Origin: a bacterium UBP2_UBA2255
GTDB taxonomy: Bacteria; Edwardsbacteria; AC1; EtOH8
Direction of reading: 5' to 3'
Assembly (NCBI GenBank): GCA_002347565.1
Contig: DDXR01000073.1
Location: forward strand, 1 to 64,000
Length of the DNA: 64,000 bases
The position numbers were made by a program, and so were the translations under genes. Below the pieces are notes generated by a model. The model was given only the letters and a program-made list of their open reading frames with translations, ran no database searches and was not told the DNA's origin. This document shows, piece after piece, positions 41,261 to 50,159 of this stretch. The stretch's first letter is position 1, and every line of letters begins with the position of its first letter.

Positions 41261-41289
41261 TTGACTTTTCCGCGTCATTCTGATAACAT
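41261..41289 (+). promoter_or_regulatory. promoter of serA
   Basis: TTGACT at 41261-41266 and TAACAT at 41284-41289 are 17 bp apart. The predicted start lies near 41296. The 145 bp between the transketolase stop and this promoter are GC-rich, with a small hairpin (GCCCCGCCGGGC), and hold no gene that I can support. Confidence 0.6.
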
Positions 41290-41340
41290 CGTCGCGGACG
41301 CCCATCATCAGCAATCGAATCTCCAATGAGGGAGGACCAC

Positions 41341-42267
41341 ATGCCGAAGAAAGTCCTGCTGGCGACCGAGAAGCCGTTCGCCAAGGCGGCGGTGGACGGC
41401 ATCGCCAAGATCTTCGCCGACGCCAAGTACGAGCTGGCCAAGCTGGAGAAGTACACCGACAAGGCGGATCTTTTAAAGGCCGTGGCCGACGCCGACGCCA
41501 TGATCATCCGCTCGGACAAGGCCGACGCCGAGGTGATCGGGGCGGCGCAGAACCTCAAGGTGATCGTCCGCGCCGGCGCGGGCTACGACAACATCGACCT
41601 GGCGGCCGCGACGGCCAAGGGGATCTGCGCCATGAACACGCCGGGGCAGAACTCCAACGCCGTGGCCGAGCTGGCCGTGGGCATGATGGTGTTCCTGGCC
41701 CGCAACAAGTTCACCACCGGCAACGGCTCGGAGCTGCGCGGCAAGAAGGTCGGCATCCACGCCTACGGCAACGTCGGACGCCTGGTGGCAGGCATCGCCA
41801 AGGGATTCGGGATGGAGGTCTGGGCCTTCGATCCTTTTGTCGAAAAGTCCAAAATGGAAGCCGAGGGGGTACAGGTCGTTGACAAAATGGAAGACCTCTA
41901 CGCGGGTTGCGAGTACGTCTCGCTCCACATCCCGGCCAACGACAAGACCAAGAAGTCGATCGGCTACGACCTGCTGTCGAAGATGAAGAAGGGCGCGGCG
42001 CTGATCAACACCGCCCGCAAGGAAGTGATCGACGAGGAAGGCCTGAAGAAGGCCATGGCCGAGAGGGAAAATCTGAAATACGCCACCGATGTGGCCCCTG
42101 ATTGTCATGCCGAGGTCGTCGAACAGTGGGGCCTGCGCTACCACGCGACGACCAAGAAGATGGGCGCCGAAACATCGGAGGCCAACATCAACGCCGGGCT
42201 GGCCGCGGCCCGGCAGATCGTCGCCTTCTTCGAAAAGGGCGACCGGACATTCCAGGTGAATAAGTAA
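41341..42267 (+). CDS. serA: D-3-phosphoglycerate dehydrogenase-type 2-hydroxyacid dehydrogenase
   Basis: This 308-residue enzyme is of the short, ACT-less type of phosphoglycerate dehydrogenase that opens serine synthesis. The dinucleotide loop is YGNVGRLVAG; the substrate arginine region is INTARKEVIDEEGL; GAGYDNIDLAAA and NTPGQNSNAVAELAVG are typical. The C-terminal ACT domain is missing, so serine feedback through that domain is not expected. GGAGGA precedes the ATG. A DUF1015 gene lies close by, and serA-DUF1015 neighbourhoods are frequent in anaerobes, supporting the serine pathway call. Confidence 0.88.
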   Translation: MPKKVLLATEKPFAKAAVDGIAKIFADAKYELAKLEKYTDKADLLKAVADADAMIIRSDKADAEVIGAAQNLKVIVRAGAGYDNIDLAAATAKGICAMNTPGQNSNAVAELAVGMMVFLARNKFTTGNGSELRGKKVGIHAYGNVGRLVAGIAKGFGMEVWAFDPFVEKSKMEAEGVQVVDKMEDLYAGCEYVSLHIPANDKTKKSIGYDLLSKMKKGAALINTARKEVIDEEGLKKAMAERENLKYATDVAPDCHAEVVEQWGLRYHATTKKMGAETSEANINAGLAAARQIVAFFEKGDRTFQVNK

Positions 42268-42283
42268 GCCCTTACGGAACGCG

Positions 42284-42310
42284 CCCCCTCCACGCAGGAG
42301 GGGGTTTCCC
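42284..42310 (+). terminator. intrinsic terminator after serA
   Basis: Perfect stem CCCCCTCC / GGAGGGGG with loop ACGCA (42284-42304) and TTTCCC after it. Confidence 0.75.
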
Positions 42311-42339
42311 TTGCATTTCCTGGCCGGCTGTCATATAAT
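42311..42339 (+). promoter_or_regulatory. promoter upstream of the frameshifted envelope gene
   Basis: TTGCAT at 42311-42316 and TATAAT at 42334-42339 are 17 bp apart. The start site would lie near 42346, just before the signal-peptide codons. Confidence 0.6.
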
Positions 42340-42361
42340 TACGAGCCATATCAGCGGTACG

Positions 42362-43089
42362 ATCATCAAGGACACTTTTGTCCTCCTCGTGCTGGGGGCG
42401 GCCCTGCTGACTGCGGGCTGCGCCAAGGTGACCTCGGTCGACTACTACGGCCTGAACCGCTCCGCGACCCATGTGTTGATGGGAAGCGCGGCTTGTCCCG
42501 ATCAGCCGTCCGCGCCCGATGGCGTCGCCGCCGGACTGTCCTACACCCATGTCGAGATGACGTCGGCCGGCGACACCATCAGCGTCGGGCGGCGGGCCTC
42601 GGCTGGCGGCAGATTCCGGGTGGGCGTGCGCTCGGACATCGGCCTCGAGTATGGGCTGACCGGCAAGTACAGCGCCGGCAGGGTCGATGCCAGATTCCTG
42701 CTGGTGCGGTCCCCCCTGCGGCTGGGCCTGGACATCGGCTGCGGCGCGGCCGGCGGCCGGGGAACACGGCATACTCGCTCGACTACACCTTGCTGACCGG
42801 CGTCCAGCTGTTCGGCGGCCGGGCGCTGGTCTACGCATCGCCCGGAATGGCGCACATCCGGTACGCCTGGAAACGGATCACCGTCGCTAACGGTGCGGAC
42901 ACCACCGAGAGCGCGATCGCCAACGTGGCCCGGGTGAGCGTCGGCGTGCGGATCACCATCCCGGCCGGCGACAGCACGTTCATCAAAGTCCGTCCGGAGC
43001 TTACCTGCCTGGGAGGGAAGGAGTCGGCGCTGACCAGGGCAGGATACAGGGTGCTCGAACCGGCGCTTCATGTCGAATATGATTTCTGA
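42362..43089 (+). pseudogene. frameshifted exported/lipoprotein beta-barrel-like gene
   Basis: The 5' half encodes a hydrophobic segment ending LLTAGC (lipobox), then VTSVDYYGLNRSATHVL and beta-strand-like sequence in one frame, to about 42757. The 3' half continues in the -1 frame from NTAYSLDYTLLTGVQLFGGR to HVEYDF, an end typical of outer-membrane strands. Adding one G to the GGGG run at 42759-42762 joins both halves into one frame. Also no ATG, GTG or TTG lies between the predicted start of the transcript and the signal sequence except a GTG that would cut the signal short, so the start is unresolved. This is either a real lesion or an assembly error in a homopolymer. Confidence 0.7.
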
Positions 43090-43166
43090 ACGATACCGGG
43101 AGCGCTGCTCGGCGAGCTGAATCAAAAGCAACAGATTCACCAAGTAATGCAATAGAAGGAGCCGCA

Positions 43167-44405
43167 ATGGCCATCGTGTTCCCGTTCCATGGGGTCAGGC
43201 CGCCGAAAAAGCTGGTGAGGGAGATCGCCGCGCCGCCGTACGACGTGGTATCCAGCGATGAGGCCCGCGCCATCGCCAAGGGGAAGGCCAAGAACTACCT
43301 GCACATCAGCCGCCCCGAGATCGACCTGCCGGCCGGGACGGACGAGCACGATGCGGCGGTCTACGCCACGGGCAAGCGCAACTACGAGAGATTCAAGACC
43401 ATCGGCTGGCTGGTGCGGGACGCCCGGCCGTGCTTTTACATCTATAAGCAGGTGATGGGAACGCACGCCCAGACCGGGCTGGTGGCCGTGGCCTCGGCCC
43501 AGGACTACGACCGCGGCGTCATCAAGAAGCACGAGCACACCCGGCCCGACAAGGAGGACGACCGCACCCGCCACATCTCGACGATCAACGCCAACACCGA
43601 GCCGGTGTTCTTCACCTACCCGCACAGGCCGGCCATCGACCGGATCATCGCGGCCTGGATCCGGAAGGCGCCGGAGTACAAGTTCCGGTCCGATGACGGA
43701 GTCCGGCACACGCTGTGGGTGGTGGACGACCCGTCGGCGATCAAGTCGCTGGTCCGGGAGTTCGGCAAGCTCAGGCACCTCTACGTGGCCGACGGCCACC
43801 ACCGCTCGGCCGCGGCCTGGCGGCTGTGGAAGGAGCGGAAGAAGTCGAACCCGCGCCACAACGGCACCGAGGAGTACAACTTCTTCCTGACCGTGATTTT
43901 CCCGGACGACCAGATGAACATCATGGCCTACAACCGGGTGGTCAAGGACCTGGCCGGCCTGACCAGGGACCAGTTCCTGAAGATCGTCGCCGATCGTTTC
44001 ACGGTCAAGGAGAAGGGGCCGCAGCAGCCCGGCGGCAACCGGAAGTTCTCGATGTACCTCGGCGGGACGTGGTACCTGCTGGCGGCTAGGCCCGGCAGCT
44101 ACGACGCCAGGGACGCGGTGAGGAGCCTGGACGCCTCGATCCTGCAGGACAACCTGCTGCGGCCGGTGCTGGGGATCGAGGATCCGCGCACCGACAAGCG
44201 GATCGGATTCGTGGGGGGCATCAGGGGGACGAGGGAGCTGATGCGGCTGGTCGACGCCAGGAAATACGCCGTGGCCTTCTCGCTGCACCCGGTGACCATC
44301 ACGCAATTGATCTCGGTGGCCGACTCCGGCAAGGTGATGCCGCCCAAGTCGACCTGGTTCGAGCCCAAGCTCAAGAGCGGCCTGTTCGTCCACGAGTACG
44401 ACTGA
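43167..44405 (+). CDS. DUF1015 family protein
   Basis: This 412-residue protein matches DUF1015 throughout: the opening PFHGVRPPKKLVREIAAPPYD, the HEHTRPDKEDDR segment and the signature ADGHHRSAAAWRL. The family is uncharacterised; frequent linkage to serA and serC has led to suggestions of a role in serine or phosphoserine metabolism, and serA lies 0.9 kb upstream here. AAGGAG stands at good spacing before the ATG. It is likely cytoplasmic. Confidence 0.9.
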   Translation: MAIVFPFHGVRPPKKLVREIAAPPYDVVSSDEARAIAKGKAKNYLHISRPEIDLPAGTDEHDAAVYATGKRNYERFKTIGWLVRDARPCFYIYKQVMGTHAQTGLVAVASAQDYDRGVIKKHEHTRPDKEDDRTRHISTINANTEPVFFTYPHRPAIDRIIAAWIRKAPEYKFRSDDGVRHTLWVVDDPSAIKSLVREFGKLRHLYVADGHHRSAAAWRLWKERKKSNPRHNGTEEYNFFLTVIFPDDQMNIMAYNRVVKDLAGLTRDQFLKIVADRFTVKEKGPQQPGGNRKFSMYLGGTWYLLAARPGSYDARDAVRSLDASILQDNLLRPVLGIEDPRTDKRIGFVGGIRGTRELMRLVDARKYAVAFSLHPVTITQLISVADSGKVMPPKSTWFEPKLKSGLFVHEYD

Positions 44406-44435
44406 GGCACTTCAGGCCGTATCCCTGCAGCACGA

Positions 44436-44467
44436 GAATAGGCGAGGTCATTTGACCTCGCCTATTC
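44436..44467. terminator. convergent hairpin terminator
   Basis: A perfect 15-bp inverted repeat, GAATAGGCGAGGTCA / TGACCTCGCCTATTC, separated by TT. It lies between convergent genes and could stop transcription from both sides, though T runs are absent. Confidence 0.6.
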
Positions 44468-44486
44468 CGCACCGGCCGGTTCGCGA

Positions 44487-45353
44487 TCATCCCGCGGGAT
44501 AGCGCGCGAACACGCTGCAGGGCAGGCAGCGGACGCCGCCGTCCTCCCGCAGCTGCAGCTCCCCGCATTCGATCCGATCGATGGGCAGGATCTCCGCCAG
44601 CATGTTCCGCAACACGGTCGCCGAGTAGCCCATGGCGTAGCCGTTGATCAGGAAGAACAGCGGCCGGTCGGCCAGGAGGTCCCGGCACAGCCGCAGCAGG
44701 CGCGGCACGTCCTGTTCGAACTTGAATACCGAGCCGCGGGGATCGCGGCCGAAGGCCGGCGGGTCCATGATCACCGCGTCGTAGCGGGCGCCGCGGGCCT
44801 GCTCGCGCTTGACGAACTTGACGCAGTCGTCCAGGATCCAGCGGACCGGTGCGTCGCCCAGGCTCGACAGCTGCTGGTTGCGGTTTGCCCAGCTGACGGC
44901 TGGCCGGGAGGCGTCCACGTGGCAGACCTTGGCCCCCGCCGCGGCGGCGGCCAGCGTGGCGGCGCCGGTGTAGCCGAAGAGATTCAGCACCGACGGCCGG
45001 CCTCCCGAACGCCGGATCAATCCCGAAAACCAGTCCCAGTTGGCCGCCTGCTCGGGGAACACGCCGGTGTGCTTGAAGGGCGTCAGTTGAAGTTCGAACC
45101 GCAGGCCGCGGTAGCGGAAGCACCAGTCGGGAGGCGGGGGCGCGCGTACGATCCAGTTCTTCGCCCCCTGATGCGCTGTTTTCTGGAAAACAGCATCGGC
45201 CCGGCGCCATCGGGACTCAGGCAATCCGGGCGGCCACACTGCGTTGGGATCGGGTCGCGACAGCACGTAGCCGGACCAGGATTCCAGCTTGCGGCCGTCG
45301 CCGGAGTCCAGCAGCCGGTATTCAGCGACGTCGGACGGCACCAGCGTTCTCAT
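44487..45353 (-). CDS. class I SAM-dependent methyltransferase (RlmI/RlmK-like)
   Basis: This 288-residue protein belongs to the family that includes the methyltransferase domains of RlmI and RlmKL, which modify 23S rRNA. LNLFGYTGAATLAAAAAGA is the SAM loop, HVDASRPAVSWANRNQ follows, and DPPAFGRDPRG is the catalytic DPPxF motif. The N-terminal PUA domain of RlmI is missing, so the target RNA may differ. The gene is transcribed divergently from the peptidase/propeller/barrel gene. Its promoter places the mRNA start at or next to the ATG, predicting a leaderless message. Confidence 0.85.
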   Translation of the reverse strand: MRTLVPSDVAEYRLLDSGDGRKLESWSGYVLSRPDPNAVWPPGLPESRWRRADAVFQKTAHQGAKNWIVRAPPPPDWCFRYRGLRFELQLTPFKHTGVFPEQAANWDWFSGLIRRSGGRPSVLNLFGYTGAATLAAAAAGAKVCHVDASRPAVSWANRNQQLSSLGDAPVRWILDDCVKFVKREQARGARYDAVIMDPPAFGRDPRGSVFKFEQDVPRLLRLCRDLLADRPLFFLINGYAMGYSATVLRNMLAEILPIDRIECGELQLREDGGVRCLPCSVFARYPAG

Positions 45354-45359
45354 GGCACA

Positions 45360-45388
45360 ACTATACTACAAAACGGCGCCGGCGTCAA
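45360..45388 (-). promoter_or_regulatory. promoter of the methyltransferase gene (leaderless)
   Basis: On the minus strand TTGACG (45388-45383) and TATAGT (45365-45360) are 17 bp apart. Six bases separate the -10 box from the ATG at 45353, so transcription should begin at the start codon itself. Confidence 0.65.
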
Positions 45389-45407
45389 CCGGACGGCACG
45401 GATTCCG

Positions 45408-45436
45408 TTGACAAACTGCGACGGTTCGGCTATGAT
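45408..45436 (+). promoter_or_regulatory. promoter of peptidase/propeller/barrel gene B (leaderless)
   Basis: TTGACA at 45408-45413 and TATGAT at 45431-45436 are 17 bp apart. Six bases separate the -10 box from the ATG at 45443, leaving no room for a 5' leader. Confidence 0.7.
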
Positions 45437-45442
45437 ATCTTT

Positions 45443-48259
45443 ATGAGCCGCACGATCGCACGCCTGTTGCTGTTGCTGTTGCCGCTGGCGCCGCTGGCGG
45501 GCCAGGACCTCGGCTTCGCCCCGACCGGCGTGCGCTGGCGGCAGCTGTCGACGCCGCATTTCACCGTGCTGTTCGGCGACGGCCAGGACAGCATCGCCCA
45601 GCTCGTCGCCGCCAGGGCGGAGGCCGCGCATCGGCGGTTGGTGCCGTTCCTGAAATGGCGGCCCGACCGGCCGACCACCGTGATCGTCACCGACCACAAC
45701 GACGAGGCCAACGCGCTGGCGACGCCGCTGCCGCACCCCACCATCGCCCTGCGGCTCAATCCGCCGGTGGGCGGCCCCGGCAACTACGGGGACTGGCTGG
45801 ACGAGGTGCTGGTCCACGAGTACGCCCACATCCTGCAGACCGGGATGCTCGACGGTTTCCCGGCCGGCCTGGCCGCCGTATTCGGCAGGCTGTACCTGCC
45901 CAACGCCATCCAGCCGCTGCACCAGATCGAGGGCCTGGCGGTGCACGCCGAGACGGAAATCACGCCATTCGGCCGCAACCGCAGCGCCTACTATGACGGC
46001 GTACTGCGGTCCTTCGCGGCCGACGGCCGCTGGCTGCCCCTCGACCGGGCCGCGGTGTTCTCGCCGCACTGGCCGGCCGACGCGCCCTACCTGTTCGGCG
46101 GGAAATTCCACCAATACATCGGCCGGCGGTACGGCCGCGGCGCGATCGCACGCTACCAGCGCCAGCACAGCCGGCTGGCGGTACCCTTCCTGCACAACTG
46201 GGTCGCCCGGGACGTGTACGGCCGGTCGTTCCCGCAGCTGTGGCGGCAATGGCAGGAGCAGGCGCTGGCGGATTACCGGCGGCAGGCCGACTCGATCCGG
46301 GCAGTGCCGTGGCCGGCGGCGGACCGGCTGACGGCGAACGGGCACGAGAAATCGCAGTTGGCCGCCTCGCGGGACGGCCGCTGGCTGGCATGGGTCGAGG
46401 CCAACGGCGACGAGTTCCCGGCGCTGAAGCTGCGCGATGAACGGAGCGGCGAGTCGCGGACCCTGCGGGAGGGCATCTTCGCGGGCGCCATATCCTTCTC
46501 GCCCGACGGCACGCGGATCGCGGCGGGGAGGCGGGAGTACACGGCGGACGGCTCGTATCGCAGCGACCTGTACCAGGTCGCGGTGCCCTCCGGGGGGATG
46601 CGGCGGCTGACCCGCGGCCTGCGGGCCCACGACCCGGCCTGGTCCCACGACGGCGGAACGATCCTGTTCGTGGCCGACCGGCTGGGGGCCAACGCGCTGG
46701 CCACATACGATGTCGCGTCGTCGGCCGTCACGCTGCTGACGCCCTACGACGCCGGAGCGCGCTACAGCCACCCGGCATGGTCGCCCGACGGCGCGACCGT
46801 TGCGGTGTCGGTCTGGTGCGAGGGCGGGTACCACGATGTCTACCTGTGCGACGCGGCGACGGGGGAGTTCAGGCCGCTGACCGTCGACCGGGCCCAAGAC
46901 CTGGAACCGGCCTGGTCTGATGACGGGCGGTCGTTGTACTTCGCCTCGGACCGCACCGGCGTTTGGAACGTGTTCCGCCATGACATCCGCGGCGGGCCCC
47001 TGCGCCAGGTGACCAACGCGGTCGGCGGCGCGGTCGCGCCTGCCCCGGCCGCCGACGGCCAGCTGCGATACCTCGACCTGTCCGCGATCGGGTGGGACGT
47101 GGCGGCGATCGTCGGCGAACCGGAGGACCGCGGCGCGACCGCGCCATTCATCGACACGCTGCCGGATGCCGCCCCGGATAGCGCCAGCGAGCGCTATCCC
47201 GTATCCGCGTACCATCCCCTGGCCTCGCTGGTCCCGTACTTCTGGCTGCCCGCCGGTTTCGCCGACGAGCGGCGGGGGGCGCTGGGGATCATGTGCATGG
47301 GGTCGGACGCGCTGACGCAGGTCAATTACCGGGTTGCGGCGGGATACAGCGGGTCCACGGAGCGGCCATCATACGACATGAGGATCAGCGATTCCCGGCG
47401 CCCGGTGACCGTGGCGCTGACCGCCTCGGACATGGCGAACGCCCACAGCATACGGTCCGGCAATACAATGATCGGGACGTATTGGGAACGGGAGCAGACC
47501 CAGGAATTGGGCGCATCGTACACCCTGCGGAGGACGTGGTGCTCGGTGACACCGGCGGTCGCCTACCGCCACCAGCGCTTCAGCGCGCTCGAATGGGAGC
47601 TGCCGGAACCGTTCGCGCGGAATTTTCGCAGCCCTTGGACGGGCCGCCTTTCCCGGCTGAGCGCATCCTGCTCGTACGGGGACGCTCGGCGGTACGGATT
47701 CTCGATCAGCCCGGAGCACGGCCGCCAGCTGTACGCCCAGGCGGAGTTCTACCGCGGCTGGCTGGGAAGCGACCTCGACCAGACGGCGCTGTGGGCGCGT
47801 TGGCGCGAGTACCTGCCGACGCCGTTCCGGCACCACGTCCTCCTGCTGGACGGCAGGCTCGGGACCTGGCGCGCAGGGCGGATCGGGCATTTCGGGGACT
47901 ATCCCGCTTTCGAGCTGCGGGGTTTCGCGGACGATGATCTCAGCACCTTGTCGCATCTGGCCTGCGTCACCGCGGAGTACCGCTTCCCGCTGGCACGCAT
48001 CGAACGGGGCATCAGCACTTGGCCGGTCTACCTCAAGGTGTTGCACGGGGCCCTGTTCGCCGAGACGGGGATCCCGCACCTCGACGGCCGGTCCCTGTCG
48101 CTCGATGACGACCGTCGCAGCGCCGGCGCCGAGCTGCGCAGCGACTGGCTGCTCAGCTACGCGCTGCCGGGGCATGCCCGCATCGGCTATGCCGTGCCGC
48201 TTTCCGGAGAACGCCGCGGACGACTCTATTGGCGGATCGAAGTCAACACCGGACTGTGA
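45443..48259 (+). CDS. peptidase-MA-like / TolB propeller / outer-membrane barrel protein B
   Basis: This 938-residue exported protein is a paralogue of the product of 22933-25791. A signal peptide (1-20, ending LAGQ) precedes a peptidase-MA-like zinc domain with HEYAH at residues 125-129 and a likely ligand E163 (QIEGLAVHAE). Propeller units cover about residues 290-580 (ISFSPDGTRIAAG, PAWSHDGGTILFVA, PAWSPDGATVAVS, PAWSDDGRSLYFAS). The remaining 350 residues are barrel-like, with strands such as LHGALFAETGIPHL and an end in VNTGL. Unlike copy A it lacks a terminal aromatic residue. The Omp85 gene follows after two bases, suggesting joint assembly or function. Confidence 0.85.
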   Translation: MSRTIARLLLLLLPLAPLAGQDLGFAPTGVRWRQLSTPHFTVLFGDGQDSIAQLVAARAEAAHRRLVPFLKWRPDRPTTVIVTDHNDEANALATPLPHPTIALRLNPPVGGPGNYGDWLDEVLVHEYAHILQTGMLDGFPAGLAAVFGRLYLPNAIQPLHQIEGLAVHAETEITPFGRNRSAYYDGVLRSFAADGRWLPLDRAAVFSPHWPADAPYLFGGKFHQYIGRRYGRGAIARYQRQHSRLAVPFLHNWVARDVYGRSFPQLWRQWQEQALADYRRQADSIRAVPWPAADRLTANGHEKSQLAASRDGRWLAWVEANGDEFPALKLRDERSGESRTLREGIFAGAISFSPDGTRIAAGRREYTADGSYRSDLYQVAVPSGGMRRLTRGLRAHDPAWSHDGGTILFVADRLGANALATYDVASSAVTLLTPYDAGARYSHPAWSPDGATVAVSVWCEGGYHDVYLCDAATGEFRPLTVDRAQDLEPAWSDDGRSLYFASDRTGVWNVFRHDIRGGPLRQVTNAVGGAVAPAPAADGQLRYLDLSAIGWDVAAIVGEPEDRGATAPFIDTLPDAAPDSASERYPVSAYHPLASLVPYFWLPAGFADERRGALGIMCMGSDALTQVNYRVAAGYSGSTERPSYDMRISDSRRPVTVALTASDMANAHSIRSGNTMIGTYWEREQTQELGASYTLRRTWCSVTPAVAYRHQRFSALEWELPEPFARNFRSPWTGRLSRLSASCSYGDARRYGFSISPEHGRQLYAQAEFYRGWLGSDLDQTALWARWREYLPTPFRHHVLLLDGRLGTWRAGRIGHFGDYPAFELRGFADDDLSTLSHLACVTAEYRFPLARIERGISTWPVYLKVLHGALFAETGIPHLDGRSLSLDDDRRSAGAELRSDWLLSYALPGHARIGYAVPLSGERRGRLYWRIEVNTGL

Positions 48260-48261
48260 AC

Positions 48262-50055
48262 ATGAAACGGACCGCACTCCTTGCCCTCGCCCTGGCCTGC
48301 TGCCCTGCTGTCGCTTCCGGGAATCAGCCGGCGGTCCGCCGCATCGAGTTCTGCGGCAACACGTTTCGCAGCGCCGGCCAGTTGCTGCGCACGATGCGGC
48401 CGCGCTGGCCGGGGAACGCTTACAACCGCGACAGTCTGCGTGCCGGCCTCGATCGACTGTCGGACTTCTACCGCGCGCGGGGGTTCCCCGACATCGGATT
48501 CGAATACCTGGTGAGCCCCGATTCGTCCGGCGATCGGATCGACCTGACCATCTACGTCAGGGAAGGGGGGCGTTACCTGGTCAGGACCGTTGACATCATG
48601 GGGAATCAGCGCCTGGACGACGGGCAGCTGCGGCGAGCGCTGCGGACCCGCCCGGGGTCGCCGTATGAACCGGCAGCACTGAGCGACGATGACTTCAATC
48701 TCATGCTGCTGTACGCCGATCACGGGATGATCTTCGCGGATGTCAGCCATGCGGTCGCGAGCGATTCCGGCAACGACGTCAGGGTGACCTTCATTATCAG
48801 CGAGGGGGACCCGGTGTGGGTCGGCGCGGTGAATATCGCGGGGAACCGCTCCGTCCGCACTGGCGCCATCCGGCGCGAGTTGACCGTGGCGCCCGGCCAG
48901 TTGTTCAGCCGCAGGGAACTGAACCGCAGCCGCTCCCAGCTATCGGCCACGGGCCTGTTCAAGCGGGCCGAGGTGGCTCCCGGCAGTCTCAGCCAGGATG
49001 AACGGAACATTGACGTCGACGTCGTCCTCCAGGAACGGCCGCGGCGCAGGTTCGAGTCCGGGTTCGGGTACGGCAGCGGCGACGCTTTCCGGATCAGCTC
49101 TGGTTGGTCGAACCGCAACCTTGACGGCTGGGGCCGGTCGCTGGAACTGTCCGGACAGATCGCGTTCCAGCTGTGGGCGCGAGCCAAGCTGGTGAGGGGT
49201 TCGGTGCAGGCGGGTATCCGCGATCCTTGGTTCCTGGGATCGCGCCGGTCCGCCCTGTTGAGCAGTTACTACGACGATGTCCGCCCAGCGTACACAGATT
49301 ATCGGCTGCAGACTGTCGGCGCGTTTCTCCAATCGAGCCTGTTCGCGTCCCGTTTCGCCGCCATGGCGGCGGCGTGGAAACAGGAGTGGCTGAAGATGTC
49401 CCCCGACTGGGGCAGGCCGGGCAACTATGCCGACACCCTGCGCTACCGGGGCCACCGTGCCGTTGTGCTGTCCGGCGAATATGAACGAACGGCGGATCCG
49501 GTCAGCCCGGTGCGCGGCTTGCGAGGGGACCTCAACGCAGAGTACTCGGGAGGACTGTTGGGCGGCATCAATACCTACCAGCGTCTGACCGTGTCCGCGG
49601 TCGCACTGGTCGGCGGCACGAAAGCACCGCTGTCGCTGGGCGCCCGGTTTCGCGCCGGGATCATCGGCGACTGGTCCCGGGAAAACGCTGTTCCGGTGTA
49701 CGAGAAATACGTGTTGGGCGGCCCTGCGACACTGCGGGGATTCGCCCTGGGCATGGCGGGACCGCTTGACGATTTGGGGCGGCCGGTCGGCGGCGATAAA
49801 ATGGCGCTGCTCAACATCGAAATGCGGCTGCGGATGTACCGCAACTGGAGGATCGCGCTGTTCGGCGACGCCGGACTGGTGAGCAACCGCCGCTTCCCGA
49901 AGGTCTCGTTGCAGGAAGCATCGGGAAACCCGGGCGCCGGTGTGCGCTATGTCCTGCCGATGGGCACGGCCCGGCTGGACGTAGCGGCCCCGTGGACGCG
50001 GGCCGGATGCCTGCGGTCCTGGCGGGCAGTGGTGGCGTGGGGAGAGGCGTTCTGA
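48262..50055 (+). CDS. Omp85-family protein (BamA/TamA-like)
   Basis: This 597-residue outer-membrane protein has a signal peptide (residues 1-18, cleavage near VASGN), about three POTRA domains (to residue ~250, e.g. YVREGGRYLVRTVDIMGNQ and VGAVNIAGNRSVRTGAIRRE) and a 16-strand-type barrel. The lid-lock motif appears as GGPATLRGFALGM. At this length it resembles TamA more than BamA, which usually has five POTRAs. It ends in GEAF with the terminal aromatic recognised by the Bam complex. It is preceded by gene B, and a TamB-C-terminus-like gene lies beside gene A, so a TAM-like partnership is possible. Confidence 0.9.
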   Translation: MKRTALLALALACCPAVASGNQPAVRRIEFCGNTFRSAGQLLRTMRPRWPGNAYNRDSLRAGLDRLSDFYRARGFPDIGFEYLVSPDSSGDRIDLTIYVREGGRYLVRTVDIMGNQRLDDGQLRRALRTRPGSPYEPAALSDDDFNLMLLYADHGMIFADVSHAVASDSGNDVRVTFIISEGDPVWVGAVNIAGNRSVRTGAIRRELTVAPGQLFSRRELNRSRSQLSATGLFKRAEVAPGSLSQDERNIDVDVVLQERPRRRFESGFGYGSGDAFRISSGWSNRNLDGWGRSLELSGQIAFQLWARAKLVRGSVQAGIRDPWFLGSRRSALLSSYYDDVRPAYTDYRLQTVGAFLQSSLFASRFAAMAAAWKQEWLKMSPDWGRPGNYADTLRYRGHRAVVLSGEYERTADPVSPVRGLRGDLNAEYSGGLLGGINTYQRLTVSAVALVGGTKAPLSLGARFRAGIIGDWSRENAVPVYEKYVLGGPATLRGFALGMAGPLDDLGRPVGGDKMALLNIEMRLRMYRNWRIALFGDAGLVSNRRFPKVSLQEASGNPGAGVRYVLPMGTARLDVAAPWTRAGCLRSWRAVVAWGEAF

Positions 50056-50090
50056 GGAAGCCATGCGACGTGCCGCCGCTCCCGTTTGCC

Positions 50091-50120
50091 TTGACAGGCG
50101 GCCGGGAAGTAGCGTATAAT
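50091..50120 (+). promoter_or_regulatory. consensus sigma70 promoter
   Basis: TTGACA at 50091-50096 and TATAAT at 50115-50120 are both perfect matches, with an 18-bp spacer. It serves the TPR membrane protein and, by read-through, the GH57 gene. Confidence 0.8.
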
Positions 50121-50159
50121 TGGCATGAATCATGATAACAAGATCATAAAGGGGTTGCC

